This document shows positions 11,861 to 22,522 of a stretch of DNA of 43,678 nucleotides, one piece after another. Each line of letters begins with the position of its first letter. Position 1 is the first letter of the stretch. This DNA is from Gyrodactylus bullatarudis. Taxonomy: Eukaryota; Platyhelminthes; Monogenea; Gyrodactylidea; Gyrodactylidae. Below the pieces are notes generated by a model. It had not been told where the DNA came from. It did no database searches and was given only the letters and a program-made list of their open reading frames with translations. The translations under genes were made by a program, and so were the position numbers. The stretch is from the NCBI GenBank assembly GCA_012064415.1, contig SSNU01000185.1:1-43678 (forward strand). Direction: 5' to 3'.

Positions 11861-12460
11861 TATATGTTACAGTATATTCTTAAAATTAGTTTTTATATAA
11901 ATATCCTAGTATAATTTTAAAACCAGTACAAAACTAGTATATCCTTAAAATAATTAAAATTTAAAGAATATCCTAATCTCGTACTGGGCTTGTCAAGTTT
12001 GTCTTTTTTCTTATTCAAAACTTTCAAGATTATATCACTATGGAATTTTGAAGATAAGGTATTAAAATGATACTTTATTACAGCATGGTATTTTTCGTTG
12101 ATATCAATGATCTAAATCTACAATTTTTTGAGGTCTAGAGCTGATTTTCATCGTTTAACAGTTTGCTGAGCTCAAAAATACCTCTGTCAAAATAATTCGT
12201 GTAATTGTAAAAAGAAAGATCTTTCATGTAATTCTAAGTGCCATCATTCCCTGTCTTGCTCAAATAAACAAAAATTATGAATTGGATATTTTGATCCAAC
12301 TTTCATTACTTTCTTATGTTATAGTGATAAGGTCTCCAGTAATATCATCTTGAAAGTTTTGAATAAGAAAAAAGACTAACTTGACAAGCCCAGTACGAGA
12401 TTAGGATATTCTTAAAATTTTAATTATTTTAAGGATATACTAGTTTTGTACTGGTTTTTT
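11861..12460. mobile_element. TIR element copy A (non-autonomous)
   Basis: Long inverted repeats of about 110 bp start with CCAGTACAAAACTAGTATAT (11923 on) and end with GTACTGG at 12454. Each arm is itself partly palindromic, since a second GTACTGG lies at its inner side. Outside the left arm is a 62-bp segment (11861-11922) also present beside copy B. The motif AGTATATYCTTAAAA recurs several times, as in transposase-binding subterminal repeats. No ORF is present. The interior is inverted relative to copy B (22754-23553). Confidence 0.75.
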
Positions 12461-13020
12461 TGTACCGAAAAAGTCAAAACTTCCCAATTATGATCTGGAA
12501 AATAAGTAGAATCCTGAATATATATTATTTTTTCGATATCGTTTAATTTTTTCAAAGTTTCTTCAAGACATATATATTAGTGTAAGTCATATTTTAATTA
12601 CTTTTATGTCCAATAATCATAATTTTAACTTTAATGAAGTTTGAAGTGAGTTTTCATAAACTTCAATGAACTAATTTTGTTTGTTTACTAACTCATGAGA
12701 CAGAATATTGAAAAAAAGCGTATTGCATAGGGATAAATATAAAATTTTCATGGTCTCTTTAGACACTATATTAGTATTTAGAAGTTTTTTGCGATATAGG
12801 TTTGTTTAAGATTCTTCGACTGCATGTGCTTTTAGAAAAGTTTAGATTATTTTAAGTCAAAAAGTATTGAATTAAAGGTGCAAAAGTTTAAAAAATACTA
12901 TTTTTTGAATATTATATCATTTTAACCCTCGTCATGTACTGGGAACCCATACGTAAAACAATAATATTTTGATTTTAAATTGTAATATTATTTCGTACAA
13001 AAATAATTTCAAAGACAGTT

Positions 13021-13056
13021 AAATAATATTCAACTCACGGTGGCAGATGTAGAAAA
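13021..13056 (-). repeat. Copy of hammerhead 3' flank
   Basis: The reverse complement of 13026-13055 is identical to the sequence just 3' of the hammerhead at 32040-32069 (CTACATCTGCCACCGTGAGT and onward). The ribozyme core itself is not preserved here. Confidence 0.6.
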
Positions 13057-13235
13057 ATAATGCCAAACGAAATTTGACTTATTATATATGCTATTTTAAT
13101 ATATGACGCAAAACAATATACCCCTTAAAACTTTCTAACCCTTACCTCCACAATGATTTCGGATAAACCATTATGTTTGTTTTGAGAAATACACCTTTCA
13201 ATCAAAATATAACTCTAATGACTTCTAAATGCCTT

Positions 13236-13440
13236 AGTACTTACAAGTTACCACACTTTGCAGTAGGTTGAAATATCTAAAACTACTGTCTACTAATGTC
13301 TACGTTTTTATTATTCGAAACAACCAGTGTGTAGGTGTTGTAGATGTTAAAAATATGGGAGTGTTGAGTAATGAGATATGAACAAAGGTTCTGTATGGCC
13401 AGGTGGTTAGAAGCGTTGGCTCACAACGTTGGAGACCCTG
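13236..13440 (+). repeat. SINE-like fragment with tRNA-type A box
   Basis: 13246-13290 resembles the right TIR of the 31907-32217 element (ACCACACTTTGC, GTAGGTT). 13312-13342 is the reverse complement of 31857-31882. 13390-13436 is tRNA-like: an A-box match TGGCCAGGTGG at 13396-13406, then CTCACAACGTTGGAGACC shared with 31966-31983. The B box present at 31986-31996 is missing here. This looks like a scrambled member of a tRNA-derived short element family rather than a working tRNA gene. Confidence 0.5.
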
Positions 13441-13562
13441 AGCAAATAACAATTCCTTAACAAATATATTTTTATCAAATAAAAATATACGTACATTTTC
13501 ATACTCCTCCGGATAATTGGAAATATTCATCAATTAAAATTTAACAAAAGAATTATATTCAA

Positions 13563-13599
13563 TGAGATATGTACATTTCGCCAGGTCTCGTCAGTCTCA
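13563..13599 (-). ncRNA. Hammerhead-like motif, family 1, left palindrome arm
   Basis: Mirror copy of the motif at 14030-14066: TGAGA, CTGACGA, GACCTGGC, GAAA, ATGTACAT, A, TCTCA read on the minus strand. Core residues and the 5-bp stem I are intact; stem II is weak. Confidence 0.6.
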
Positions 13600-14029
13600 A
13601 TTCATGGTTCAATATTTAATAAAAATAGTTATGATGAATTGTTTCAAATGAATTTGTAATAGTATTCTCTTAAGCAACTCCAATTGATGAAAAACCAAAA
13701 AACTTTTCTAGTAGGTAGAAAAGAAAAATTAAAAATCAATTTATCCATGGCAGTTCCAAATTGTGTGTATGGTTCTTTTGAATGCACAGATTTGGGTCTT
13801 CCTTAATAAATACAGAGAATTAAAGAAATACAAGCGACAAACGTACGGATCAACCAAATCTGTGCATCCAAAAGAACCATACACACAATTTAGAACTGCC
13901 ATGGATCAATTGATCTACTAGAAAGGTTTTTTAGTTTTTCACCAATTGGAGTTGCTTAAGAGAATACTATTACAAATTCATTTGAAACAATTCATCATAA
14001 CTATTTTTATTAAATATTGAACCATGAAT

Positions 14030-14066
14030 TGAGACTGACGAGACCTGGCGAAATGTACATATCTCA
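14030..14066 (+). ncRNA. Hammerhead-like motif, family 1, right palindrome arm
   Basis: Stem I TGAGA (14030-14034) pairs perfectly with TCTCA (14062-14066). Core CTGACGA is 14035-14041, GAAA is 14050-14053, and stem III is the palindrome ATGTACAT (14053-14060). Cleavage is predicted after A 14061. Stem II (GACCTGGC) forms only G-C plus a mismatch-prone loop, the main weakness. Minimal palindromic stem III suggests cleavage as a dimer. Confidence 0.6.
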
Positions 14067-14265
14067 TTGAATATAATTCTTTTGTTAAATTTTAATTGAT
14101 GGATATTTTTTTATCCTCATGATACTATGGAAGGACAAATATTTATCTTGACAAATATGTTATTTTGCTTGTTTTCCATTGAAATATTTTTATTAGAGTT
14201 ATATTTTATCAGAAATTCTATACTTAATACATTATATATATATACGAAATATAATAGGAAAAAAA

Positions 14266-15816
14266 ATGTCATTCGTTATAACTATGACTTGCCGATCAGA
14301 CATTCTAGACTGTCTTAACATATCTTTATTTCTTGATTCTGATGCATCTTTCGATCCAGATTATCAACCAAGTTCTATTGAGAATGAAGAAGATATCATG
14401 TCTGATCTCGAAGAAGAAGATCAAGATTACTTAGCTGGAATTGATGAAATTGCTGAGTTATCTTTTCGAGCTACTATCTCATCTAATGATGGTCGAATTG
14501 AATATTGCAAAGTAAATCAAGTTACTTCAAGAAAAATTAATTGCAATATATATAAAAAAGATTTCTTCGAACTATTTATAAATGCAAATATTATTCAGGA
14601 TATTGAAAAATACACAAATAAATATATAGATTTTAAGTATTTGAAAATATTAAGAATAATGTCTGAAGAACATCACAAATGTATGTGAATATCAATTTAT
14701 TTTGGAGTTGTTAGATAAAGGAAAAATGAGAGAACTTTGGGAAGATGATCAATATTATCAAGACATCTAAGTCTCATTCAAGATACTGTATAATATAGCA
14801 ATTCGTTCATTTTGATGATAGAGAAAATAGAATCCAAGGACCAATATACTTGACCAAATACGCAGTTTATTTCAGAAATTTATTAAAAATTGTCAACTCT
14901 CATACAATCCATCAAAACAACTTTTTGGGTTCAAAGTGTATATTTCCTCTAATATTACCAGCCATATACGGTATGAAAATAGAAGCTATTTGTGATGTGA
15001 AGAATTCTTATCACTGCAATGCTCAAGTTTATATTGGAAAAGAAAGTGATCTTCCAGAAAGAGTTCAAGGTGAGAGAGTAGTGAGAAGATTATAATATCC
15101 CTTTATAAATAAAGGAAGAACAATTACATGTGACAACTTCTTCACAACTTTTGATTTTGCCAAATGTTTGTTTACTAGAAAGAAAGCTCTTGTTGGATCG
15201 TATAGAAAATTCACAACTTTCGGCTGTCAATCAAATATTTTGAAGGAACCTAAAAATATGCATTCAGCGATCGAGTCGGGATCATATGATTTAGCGATAA
15301 AAATTAAGACCGTAGTTAGACTTACAACGCTACGTCAAAATCCTGATGATACTGGTAATAAACCAGAAATTATCGAATTTTATAGCTCCACAAAAGGTGG
15401 AGTTGACACTCTCTGATCAATTAGTCGGTAACTATACAAGCAGAAGATACATTAAACGATGGCCCTTGTCTCTTTTTTTGGAATATCTTGGATATAGCAG
15501 CTGTAAAACCCTTTGTTTTGTATCGTTTGAAATGGGGTTTGATCAAAAGTTCAAAAAGATGTACCAGAAGAATGTTTCTGAAAGAACCTGTCCTATCAAT
15601 TTCAAATAAAGATCGTCTCAACCACAACTAGCGAAGAGAAAAAAGGTCTCAAATCATTTGTCTGGAATTCCAAGCCGGAAAAAACAGTGTGCTTGTAGGA
15701 ATATGCGTCATTTGCCTAAGATCAAGAGACAAAAAATAAGATCTTCATGTTCAAAATGCTCGAAAAATGTTAATGATGATCACTATGTAACTATTTGTCA
15801 GTCGTGTAAACAATAA
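14266..15816 (+). pseudogene. piggyBac-like transposase, broken
   Basis: piggyBac transposases excise precisely and insert at TTAA. The N-terminal acidic region (DLEEEDQDYLAG) opens at 14266. The three catalytic Asp contexts are visible in order: AICDVKNSY (near 14990), ITCDNFFTT (near 15128) and GGVDTL-DQ (near 15400), followed by NYTSRRYIKRWPLSLF. The C-terminal Cys-rich zinc domain reads CACRNMRHLPK ... CSKCSKNV ... CQSCKQ and stops at 15816. Several frameshifts and stops (near 14690, 15095, 15416 and 15610) disable it. The Ginger-like transposon begins 12 bp after its stop, so the 3' flank probably resumes at 17735. Confidence 0.85.
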
Positions 15817-15827
15817 TTTTTTATATA

Positions 15828-17728
15828 TGTTGTGCCTAAAGTGTAACGAAAACCCAAAGTGTAATTAATTACACTTTAGCCGACTTTATAGAATGGAAGT
15901 CGGAAATTTATAACTGAAGACAAAATTAGATAAAATTTTGAAGTTCTATTTATTTGTACAGCTATTGCTGCTATGACATTTCGAATTACACAGGAGATTC
16001 AATTTTCTGCATTTACAAGCTTTGGTTTTGTAACCTGTTGTGCAGTTACATCTCGTAAATCCCTTCTTCACTCGATTTTCTGTCAAGCTTACTGAAATTT
16101 AAAAGAATTTTACTTTATACTAGAAGTTAAGTTTTCTGAATATACTTGATTGTTCATCAAAGAAAGAAGATAACTCCAAATCCTCGAAATCCTCATCTAA
16201 ATTAAAGAACTGGTTAGCATACATTAACAAATGGTAGAAGTTAAAAAATTTATTACCATCGTTTCCTTCTGAAAGACGTTCTAATATTTCTTGTCCGAAT
16301 AATGCCTTATAGGGTGAAGAATTGATCGTTCTATGATGACAACGATTCTTCATCAGCTGAACCTCACGAGCCCCATCAGCCCACTTAGAAGAATTGTTAT
16401 CTGCCATCCATTTTCTTAGCATATCACCGATATCCCTATTGGCTCGTTCAACAGACCCTTGACTCTGACTGTGTCTGGGCTGACCATGAATGACTTTAAT
16501 GCTCAAATCTGGAAATTTAGAGGGTAAAACTTTTTCGATGAGTTGATTCCGGAATTCTCTTCCGTTATCGGACTGAAGTAATCTTGGTGGACCAAAATCA
16601 TAAAATATCTCAAGTAAGACATTGTAGATGCTATCTACTGTCTTGTTCTTAAGCGGACGAAGAAGAACATATTTTGTCAGGTGATCTTGGTACACCATTA
16701 AAAATTTATACTCTCGATCAGGGGAAGATTGATAGTCGATCAAATCTACTTGGCACCTTGAATTGAATTTCTGTGTGACAATTGGTTTAACGACTATTCC
16801 TTTCTTCTTGCTCGGACGGTTCATAACACATGACTGGCAGAGGGATAAATAAGATGAAATTTGTTCCTGACTTATATTAACATAATATTTGTCAACTTCG
16901 ATCTTTGTGTTCTTCATACCTTTATGGCCGATAGATTTGTGGCATTGATCGATGATTTCAAAAATTTCAGAGTATCTTACATAATACCCTTTTTTTCTTC
17001 CTTCGTCATCTTTGGAAAATATTCGTTGTTTTTGATTTACCAGTTCAACACCTTTTTTCTTCCTCAATCTGTATATCTGCGTATCTTCTTGATATTTAAT
17101 AGAAGTATCCAAAATTCGTCGAATCTGGTCTTCGTACATTTCGTCTGTTAACACTTTAGAATTAGATTTAACTTCTTGAGAGGAGAGAAGCTCGTAGAAA
17201 CGTCTTTTCATTGAGTCTGACATGGTAAAAATGAAGACTTATATTGTTCATTTTACTACTCTCTGTATAATCCAATAAAAATTTGTTTTGAATTAATTTT
17301 TGCCAATGGGAGCTCAAATACAGTACAATTTACAGGTCCCAGACATAGTTCTGCAAAAACGTTTTTAAAGGCAATGTATTTACGGTTTTTACACTAATTA
17401 TAATTCCATAAAAATCTTGTTCAATTCATGTTAATTTCGCTGTATAGAATGTAAATTTCGTTTTTACCTCAGAAATCAGTGATTGACCCTTGTATTTTGT
17501 GAATGAATTACAATTACAGGCCTTGATAAAAGGGCAGAGGGGTAAATAAAAATAATTATTTTCATTACACTTTAGGCAAGATAATGATATATTGAATTGC
17601 CATAGACCGTGTATGCATCAGTATATATACCAAAAAGGGGCAGAGAGGTAAAATTTTTTCGTTACACTTAAGTCGACTAAAGTGTAATTAATTACACTTT
17701 GGGTTTTCGTTACACTTTAGGCACAACA
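15828..17728 (-). mobile_element. Ginger-like DNA transposon, complete
   Basis: The ends are 60-bp inverted repeats, 15828-15887 and 17669-17728, starting TGTTGTGCCTAAAGTGTAAC. They are identical apart from one mismatch in the first 57 bp. The termini TGT...ACA fit Ginger elements. TATATA flanks both sides (15822-15827 and 17729-17734), a target duplication of 4 or 6 bp. The TIR contains a perfect palindrome, AAGTGTAATTAATTACACTT. Further TTACACTTWAG motifs sit at 17569-17583 and 17661-17671 as subterminal repeats, and a GGGCAGAGRGGTAAA motif is doubled at 17531 and 17637. The 1,901-bp element carries one two-exon integrase gene on the minus strand and looks young. Confidence 0.88.
15946..17223 (-). 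CDS. Ginger-like integrase/transposase with spliced Cys-rich tail
   Basis: Exon 1 (17223 down to 16146) encodes a retroviral-type integrase acting as a cut-and-paste transposase. A zinc-binding H2C2 region has H95, H100, C129 and C132. The catalytic core has D160 (CQVDLID), D219 (LQSDNGREF) and E259 (SQGSVERAN), all intact. Read without splicing the ORF stops at 16120 (367 aa). A 54-nt intron (16092-16145; donor GTATAT, acceptor AATTTCAG) restores frame into exon 2 (16091-15946). Exon 2 adds a CXC/tesmin-like Cys-rich segment: RCNCTTGYKTKACKCRK, then CNSKCHSSNSC. The predicted total is about 407 aa. The core resembles KRBA2-type integrases. The splice is inferred; the H2C2 and DDE residues are seen directly. 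Confidence 0.82.
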
Positions 17729-17734
17729 TATATA

Positions 17735-18010
17735 GAGTTTATTCCAATATCAAAAACAAATATTTTAATCTTATAATGAAATCGTGTCCACATGGACCCC
17801 AGAGGTATTATTACCATTGTACAGGGCGAGGATTAGTTCGATTTTCATATATATTACATAAATTTATTAAAAAATGGTTTAGATCTAACGAATCGTGAGT
17901 TTTAAAACATTATTATTCGTTCACTTGTTAATAATTCCAAATTTGATTCTAAACTTTTAGGCATTTATCCAACTAATATAAATAATATTAAATAATATTT
18001 GACCATACCT
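17735..18010. other. Probable continuation of piggyBac 3' flank
   Basis: Begins right after the Ginger target duplication. It holds a near-palindrome, GTCCACATGGAC, around 17786-17797 and ends with ACAGGG near 17820, which could be the old piggyBac right end. No matching left end was found upstream of 14266, where the PLE palindrome lies. Confidence 0.3.
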
Positions 18011-18012
18011 TA

Positions 18013-19312
18013 TAGTGGCCGAAGTAATATGTTTCTCACTCTTTATTTCTCGTCTAACTACCCTAATAATAAAATAATGCGATTAGAGGTTTGTTAATGT
18101 CCAATAAACATTACTATGAAAAAATTAAATTGAAATTCTTTAAATTTACTATACGTTTTGTTTTTTTTGAGAGAAAGTATTGAATAAACAGAAATTTCGA
18201 ATTAAATATTTACGTATACTTACATACACGTCCGAATATCCCATAGAGAAATTCATTATTGGATTTTTTTAAAAAGAACTTTATTGAAGAGAAATACGTC
18301 TTTCGCCAGGTCTTATCAATCTCTAATCCTGGTCTGATATATGCTTATAAAATTATGAATTTGAAAGAAAAATTGTTAATGAAAATGTATAGTTGTGAAG
18401 AAAAACTTCCAATTAATGAAAAACCAAAAAACTTCTCCATCGATTTGTTTAAGTATAGAGAAGAAAAATTAAAAATCAATTGGGCCAAGGATGGCAAGTC
18501 TTCTTTCGGTTCTTCCTATATACTTGGCACCACATGTAGCTTGAAAAAAATAGATGAGATTTGACTGCTCTTTTGGTTCAAGTTTATCTTTGAGTTGAAA
18601 TTTGAACAGACGAGTTGTGCTGAATACAACCTTCAATTGTATTTCGTTATAGCTTTCATTTGACGTAGATTTGGATAGTCGATTCATTTTGTTCCTCGGG
18701 TTGATTTATTGCTTCGTCTTCCAAAGCTTTTTCTATATATTTTCGAACAAAATCCATTTTCTTTTAATCGCAGTTTTATTTCATCTATCTCATTCACTAA
18801 CAGTTATTTTTGCAAGTCGTGAAAAGGGGGTTTATTTAGATGTCTCAACGTAAGAAGGTCGAACGTTAAACTCACTCTGATTGGTTTAAATTTTAAACTA
18901 AGTAAATTGTGTCTACTTCGCTAGAATAAATTCAAAAATGAACTCAAGAATACATTAATGTGCTCAGAATAATATGGAGAATCATTTATGTTTATAGATA
19001 TAATATATGTATTGTTAAATAAAAATCTATTTCTATTTCTATCAAAATCTGTTTGAAAGTCCTTTATGACCGTTATATAAATGAAGACTAAATAACTCAC
19101 ATCATCTCAGTACGTCTTAAATGTATAGCTATTTTTGTAGAGAAGAAAAAATAGTAAATTTTTTTTAATAATGGTAAACAATTTCGAATTAATTTTCTTG
19201 AAGTAATATTCATTTTAACTAATCTTTGCATATAACTCTGGTCGCATAAAGTTGATTATTGAGGTAATTATACGAGAAATAAAGAGTGAGAAACATGTTA
19301 CTTCGGCCACTA
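18013..19312. mobile_element. Tc1-type TIR element interrupted by a PLE fragment
   Basis: Inverted ends of about 54 bp begin TAGTGGCCGAAGTAA (left at 18013, right ending 19312), with TA on both outer sides (18011-18012 and 19313-19314), the Tc1/mariner duplication. The length, 1.3 kb, suits a Tc1 element, but no transposase remains. The interior holds a minus-strand PLE piece at 18250-18850. Confidence 0.75.
18250..18850 (-). pseudogene. PLE fragment, GIY-YIG domain deleted in the middle
   Basis: On the minus strand the same PLE family as 3872-4815 is visible. There is an RT-EN linker with DEAINQPEEQNES, then QLKVVFSTTRLFKFQLKDKL and CGAKYIGRTERRL. The sequence then jumps (near 18485) into the family's 3' end, so most of the endonuclease helix region is deleted. 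Frameshifts occur upstream of 18687. A decayed family 1 hammerhead (GACCTGGCGAAA) lies at about 18290-18330 with a mutated CTGACGA core. Confidence 0.8.
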
Positions 19313-19329
19313 TATGTTCATTAGTATGT

Positions 19330-19620
19330 CTTAACTGGGAGGAGATTCTTTCAAATACTTTGATGCTAGAATTCGGACAGAAGATTTAATAAGAGAGTTA
19401 GATGAAGAAGCGTTTCATCTTCAACAGAACAATTCACCGTAGGCTTGATTCGATCTTATTTTTTGAACGTTTAGAAGCCATTCTTCTAAAAGCTATTTAT
19501 GAGAAGACAATATACTTAGCTGGTAGGTTAAATCTGAAGAACATTGTGATTTCTACATTATATCTAAATTAAATTATTATTTATTTTCCCTATATTTCAG
19601 AAGCTACACCAAAAATCTTG
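19330..19620 (+). pseudogene. Unidentified coding remnant, possibly spliced
   Basis: Coding-like frames include GDSFKYFDARIRTEDLIREL and, after a stop near 19440, FERLEAILLKAIYEKTIYLA. A GT (19529) and a pyrimidine-rich acceptor TATATTTCAG (about 19602) could bound a short intron. No family is recognised, and the assignment as coding is only an impression from uninterrupted amphipathic frames. Confidence 0.2.
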
Positions 19621-19639
19621 GGTAACTCAGAAAAAATTA

Positions 19640-21600
19640 AAATTATATTGATATTATCAATTAGTAGGGACTCGCATTGCCTCAAGCAATTATAAATGGC
19701 TAAAAACAATTAATTGATTGAAACTGCTCTGAATATATCAAATACTTACTTGAACAAGTAACCTTAAAATTAATTGCAAATTTTTAAAAAATGTAATAAA
19801 TTTTTAAAATCGTTTATCCTTTCAAATATTTTCAATTGCAATTAATAAAAAGCATTATTTTTACATACTCTGATAGATCTGTTCGAAATTCTGTACTGAG
19901 ATATCTAGCTCTGTTAAAAAAATCTTTCACTAAAGTAAGCTCATATAATCTGTGAAACGCAAAACAACAATAAAAAATCTAAATTCTTAAAATCAAGTTT
20001 GATTTTATTTCTTTTTAGGTAAAGATGCTTCCTTGTAAACTAATTTAACGTATTTGTCCATCAGTTGAACTTTTTTTACAGTGCTTACATTTTGCCTTTT
20101 TAATATCTTCCAAACCATCAAATATCACTTCTTTATGCAGGCATTAAATGTATATAGTCAGTCAGACGTTTCAGTCATCTAGTATTTGAGAAGAATTTTT
20201 ACCAATAAAATTTAAGTATTGTATAAGTAATTACAATGCATTGGTCAATTGTTTTACATTTTTATTCAATCAATTGAATTGGTAAATACTTGTGTTTTGA
20301 TTGTTTTTTATTGATAAAAGATAATTCTTTGTGTCATAGTATATTTAATATTTGAGGTCTTGAGTGTATGTACAATGATTTGGAAAGAAAACTAAGTAAC
20401 AGAGTGCGTGTTGTGTTTGGAGAGGAATGGAAAGAATTTTCGATAATTACTTCTCTGTGTATTTATACATTTGTAGCTTGGTGACTGATCAATCAGCGTT
20501 GAGTATTTTTTGAATTATTTTCTTGATGTCGGATTTAATGTAACAAATTTTATTTTTTAATATTCATATTTTTGAGTGTTTTATGTTGTATTAATTGAAT
20601 TATCAATTGTTAGGGTAAAAATACAGCAAACTTCTAAGTAAACTTGTCTCAATTGAGAATTACTTGCTTCAATAATAATGAGAAAATTTACGGAATGCGA
20701 TATAAACTGGACTATTATCATGATAATATAGAATAAGAACACATTGAATTCTCAAGTAATTTATACAAAAAGGCCAACTCGATAAAAAATAAGGCCACTC
20801 ACTGATTTCTTATTCTTATTGTAAGTTAAAAAATAATTGTTTAATTAGTTCAGAAATGCTAAAGTGAGTTATATTTAATTTAAATATGAATATTCAAACT
20901 AAAAGCAAAAAGTTTTCTTAAGGTTATTGTAATCCCTTCAATTTTAGATACAGTAGAACATTCCTGTGTGCTCCTAGGAAAGGACCGTGACTTGTCTACA
21001 TTTGTTTATTTGTATGTTTTCGTTTATTGCATACAAGTCACGGTCCTTTCCTAGGAGCACCAAGGAAAATTTTTCACCTTAAAAATGTGTTTATTTAATA
21101 AAATCTTTAACTCTGAGTTCAAATAAAGAACGAAACGCTTCTAAATCTGTTATTTTGGTTTTGATGTCCTTAACACTCTTTTGGAGTTTACACTTTTTTG
21201 TAAAATCTCAATCAATATAGATTTCAAATGCAAATAATAATAACCATAAAATGAAAATATTATTAAAAATTTACCCTTCAACAGTAAAGAGGAGTTTCAG
21301 TAAGATTATTTTATTTGCGAAAGTTATTTTCAAAATATTCTCAAATGATAATAGCAACAGTTATTTAAGGATGTTCATTCTGTGTGTTGGACAGAACAAA
21401 ATTGAATTTAAAAAGAATGTCACTTGAAAATAACAATTAAATATGATTGTCCGAAAAGCATGTAATTTTGTTAAAATTGTATGAAAATATTCCTTTAATA
21501 TATACCATCAGATGCAAAATAGATTAATCTTTTCAATTATAGGCTGTTTCAATTATAATTGGATTTAAATAATTTTATCGCTGATATGACAGGCATTTTT
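19640..21600. other. No gene; one small hairpin element
   Basis: AT-rich, no supported reading frame. The only structured feature is the inverted repeat at 20968-21060. The 86-codon frame at 21602-21862 just beyond has no recognisable motif. Confidence 0.55.
20968..21060. repeat. Perfect 28-bp inverted repeat (hairpin, MITE-like)
   Basis: GTGCTCCTAGGAAAGGACCG at 20968 continues to 20995 and is perfectly mirrored at 21033-21060, with a 37-base loop. Weaker pairing extends outwards to about 20960 and 21068. Perfect arms in a decayed neighbourhood suggest a recent insertion or a constraint, for example a foldback MITE or a hairpin RNA. Confidence 0.85.
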
Positions 21601-22339
21601 TATGCACATTGACTTTTTCTCAATTTCATTTGCAAGGTGCATTTTTATCGGGTATACACACAGAGTAGTTCGTGAAATGTATTGCAAAAAACTTAAAAAT
21701 TACACCTTATCCCTAATACGAATTCTAAATATGAAGGGAACCATCTCTAAGGAAGAACTTCAGTCGTTTCCGAGCTTGGTTAATTTTTTCCGTGCTTCCC
21801 TGGAAGTATTTCACAAATTATTTAGAGATAAAAATAAGTTTATTTGTTCCCAGGAATTTTAGACTAGCCTTGGAGTAGCCAAAAACTCCATTGTAGAGTG
21901 CACTAAGTTCCCCAGATAAGATAACAGTTGTGGTAGTAGTTGGGGTCTATATTAAAAAATCCTTACACCTATTCCATACATATGACTCATATGATATTGA
22001 TGAACACAAACAATTGAATAATTTAAAGAATAAAGGAGTCCCTAAATGGTTGAAAAACAATACTTTAACACAAGGGTTGTGAGTGATACCAATATTTATG
22101 AAAAATAAGGGGTTTAAAAAACGAAATTTCTAAAACTTGAGAAGAAAATTCAACAATTATAGAAGTGAATAAGCAAACCTATCTGATATTGGTATTGAAG
22201 GTTAATAGGGTACATTTACATCCTTATCTTACATACATTTATTAGGAAGTTTAAGGTTATATGTTCTTTAGTTTTTTCTTACCATTACTAATTTACGCAG
22301 AACTCAAGTACCAACTGAAGAGATTAAATAATAATATAA

Positions 22340-22522
22340 AGAAAATAAAATCCCCACTTATACCCTTAAGAAAAGGTGTATGACAAGAATAAACCATTAA
22401 CGCATACGTTAGTTATATACTTGATATATGCTTTCAAGGAAAAACGGTTGAAAATAGGAAAAATTTCATTTATTTCCCGCTTTCTCTCTGTCCACTCACT
22501 GATTTCCCATTGACACTGTAAC
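22340..22522 (+). repeat. Diverged relative of the 3189-3621 element
   Basis: Shares AATAAAATCCC, GTGTATGACA and CTGTCCACTCACTGATTTCC with the 433-bp element in the same order, ending CACTGTAAC at about 22522. Its outer TIR is not recognisable. Confidence 0.6.

Larger units (their letters stand above)
13521..14109. repeat. Palindrome of two PLE 3' ends
   Basis: Arms 13521-13795 and 13854-14109 are reverse complements separated by about 58 bp. Both correspond to the 3' end of the PLE at 4560-4815. Each arm contains a family 1 hammerhead motif and the reading frame remnant YTQFRTAM. Penelope elements are known for inverted or tandem end duplications (pseudo-LTRs), which this arrangement fits. 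Confidence 0.8.

Noticed and set aside
13390..13440. Possible tRNA gene
   Set aside because: An A-box-like sequence is present but there is no B box, T arm or acceptor pairing; it fits a tRNA-derived short element better.
18259..18564. 101-codon plus-strand ORF
   Set aside because: It is the antisense shadow of the minus-strand PLE 3' end.
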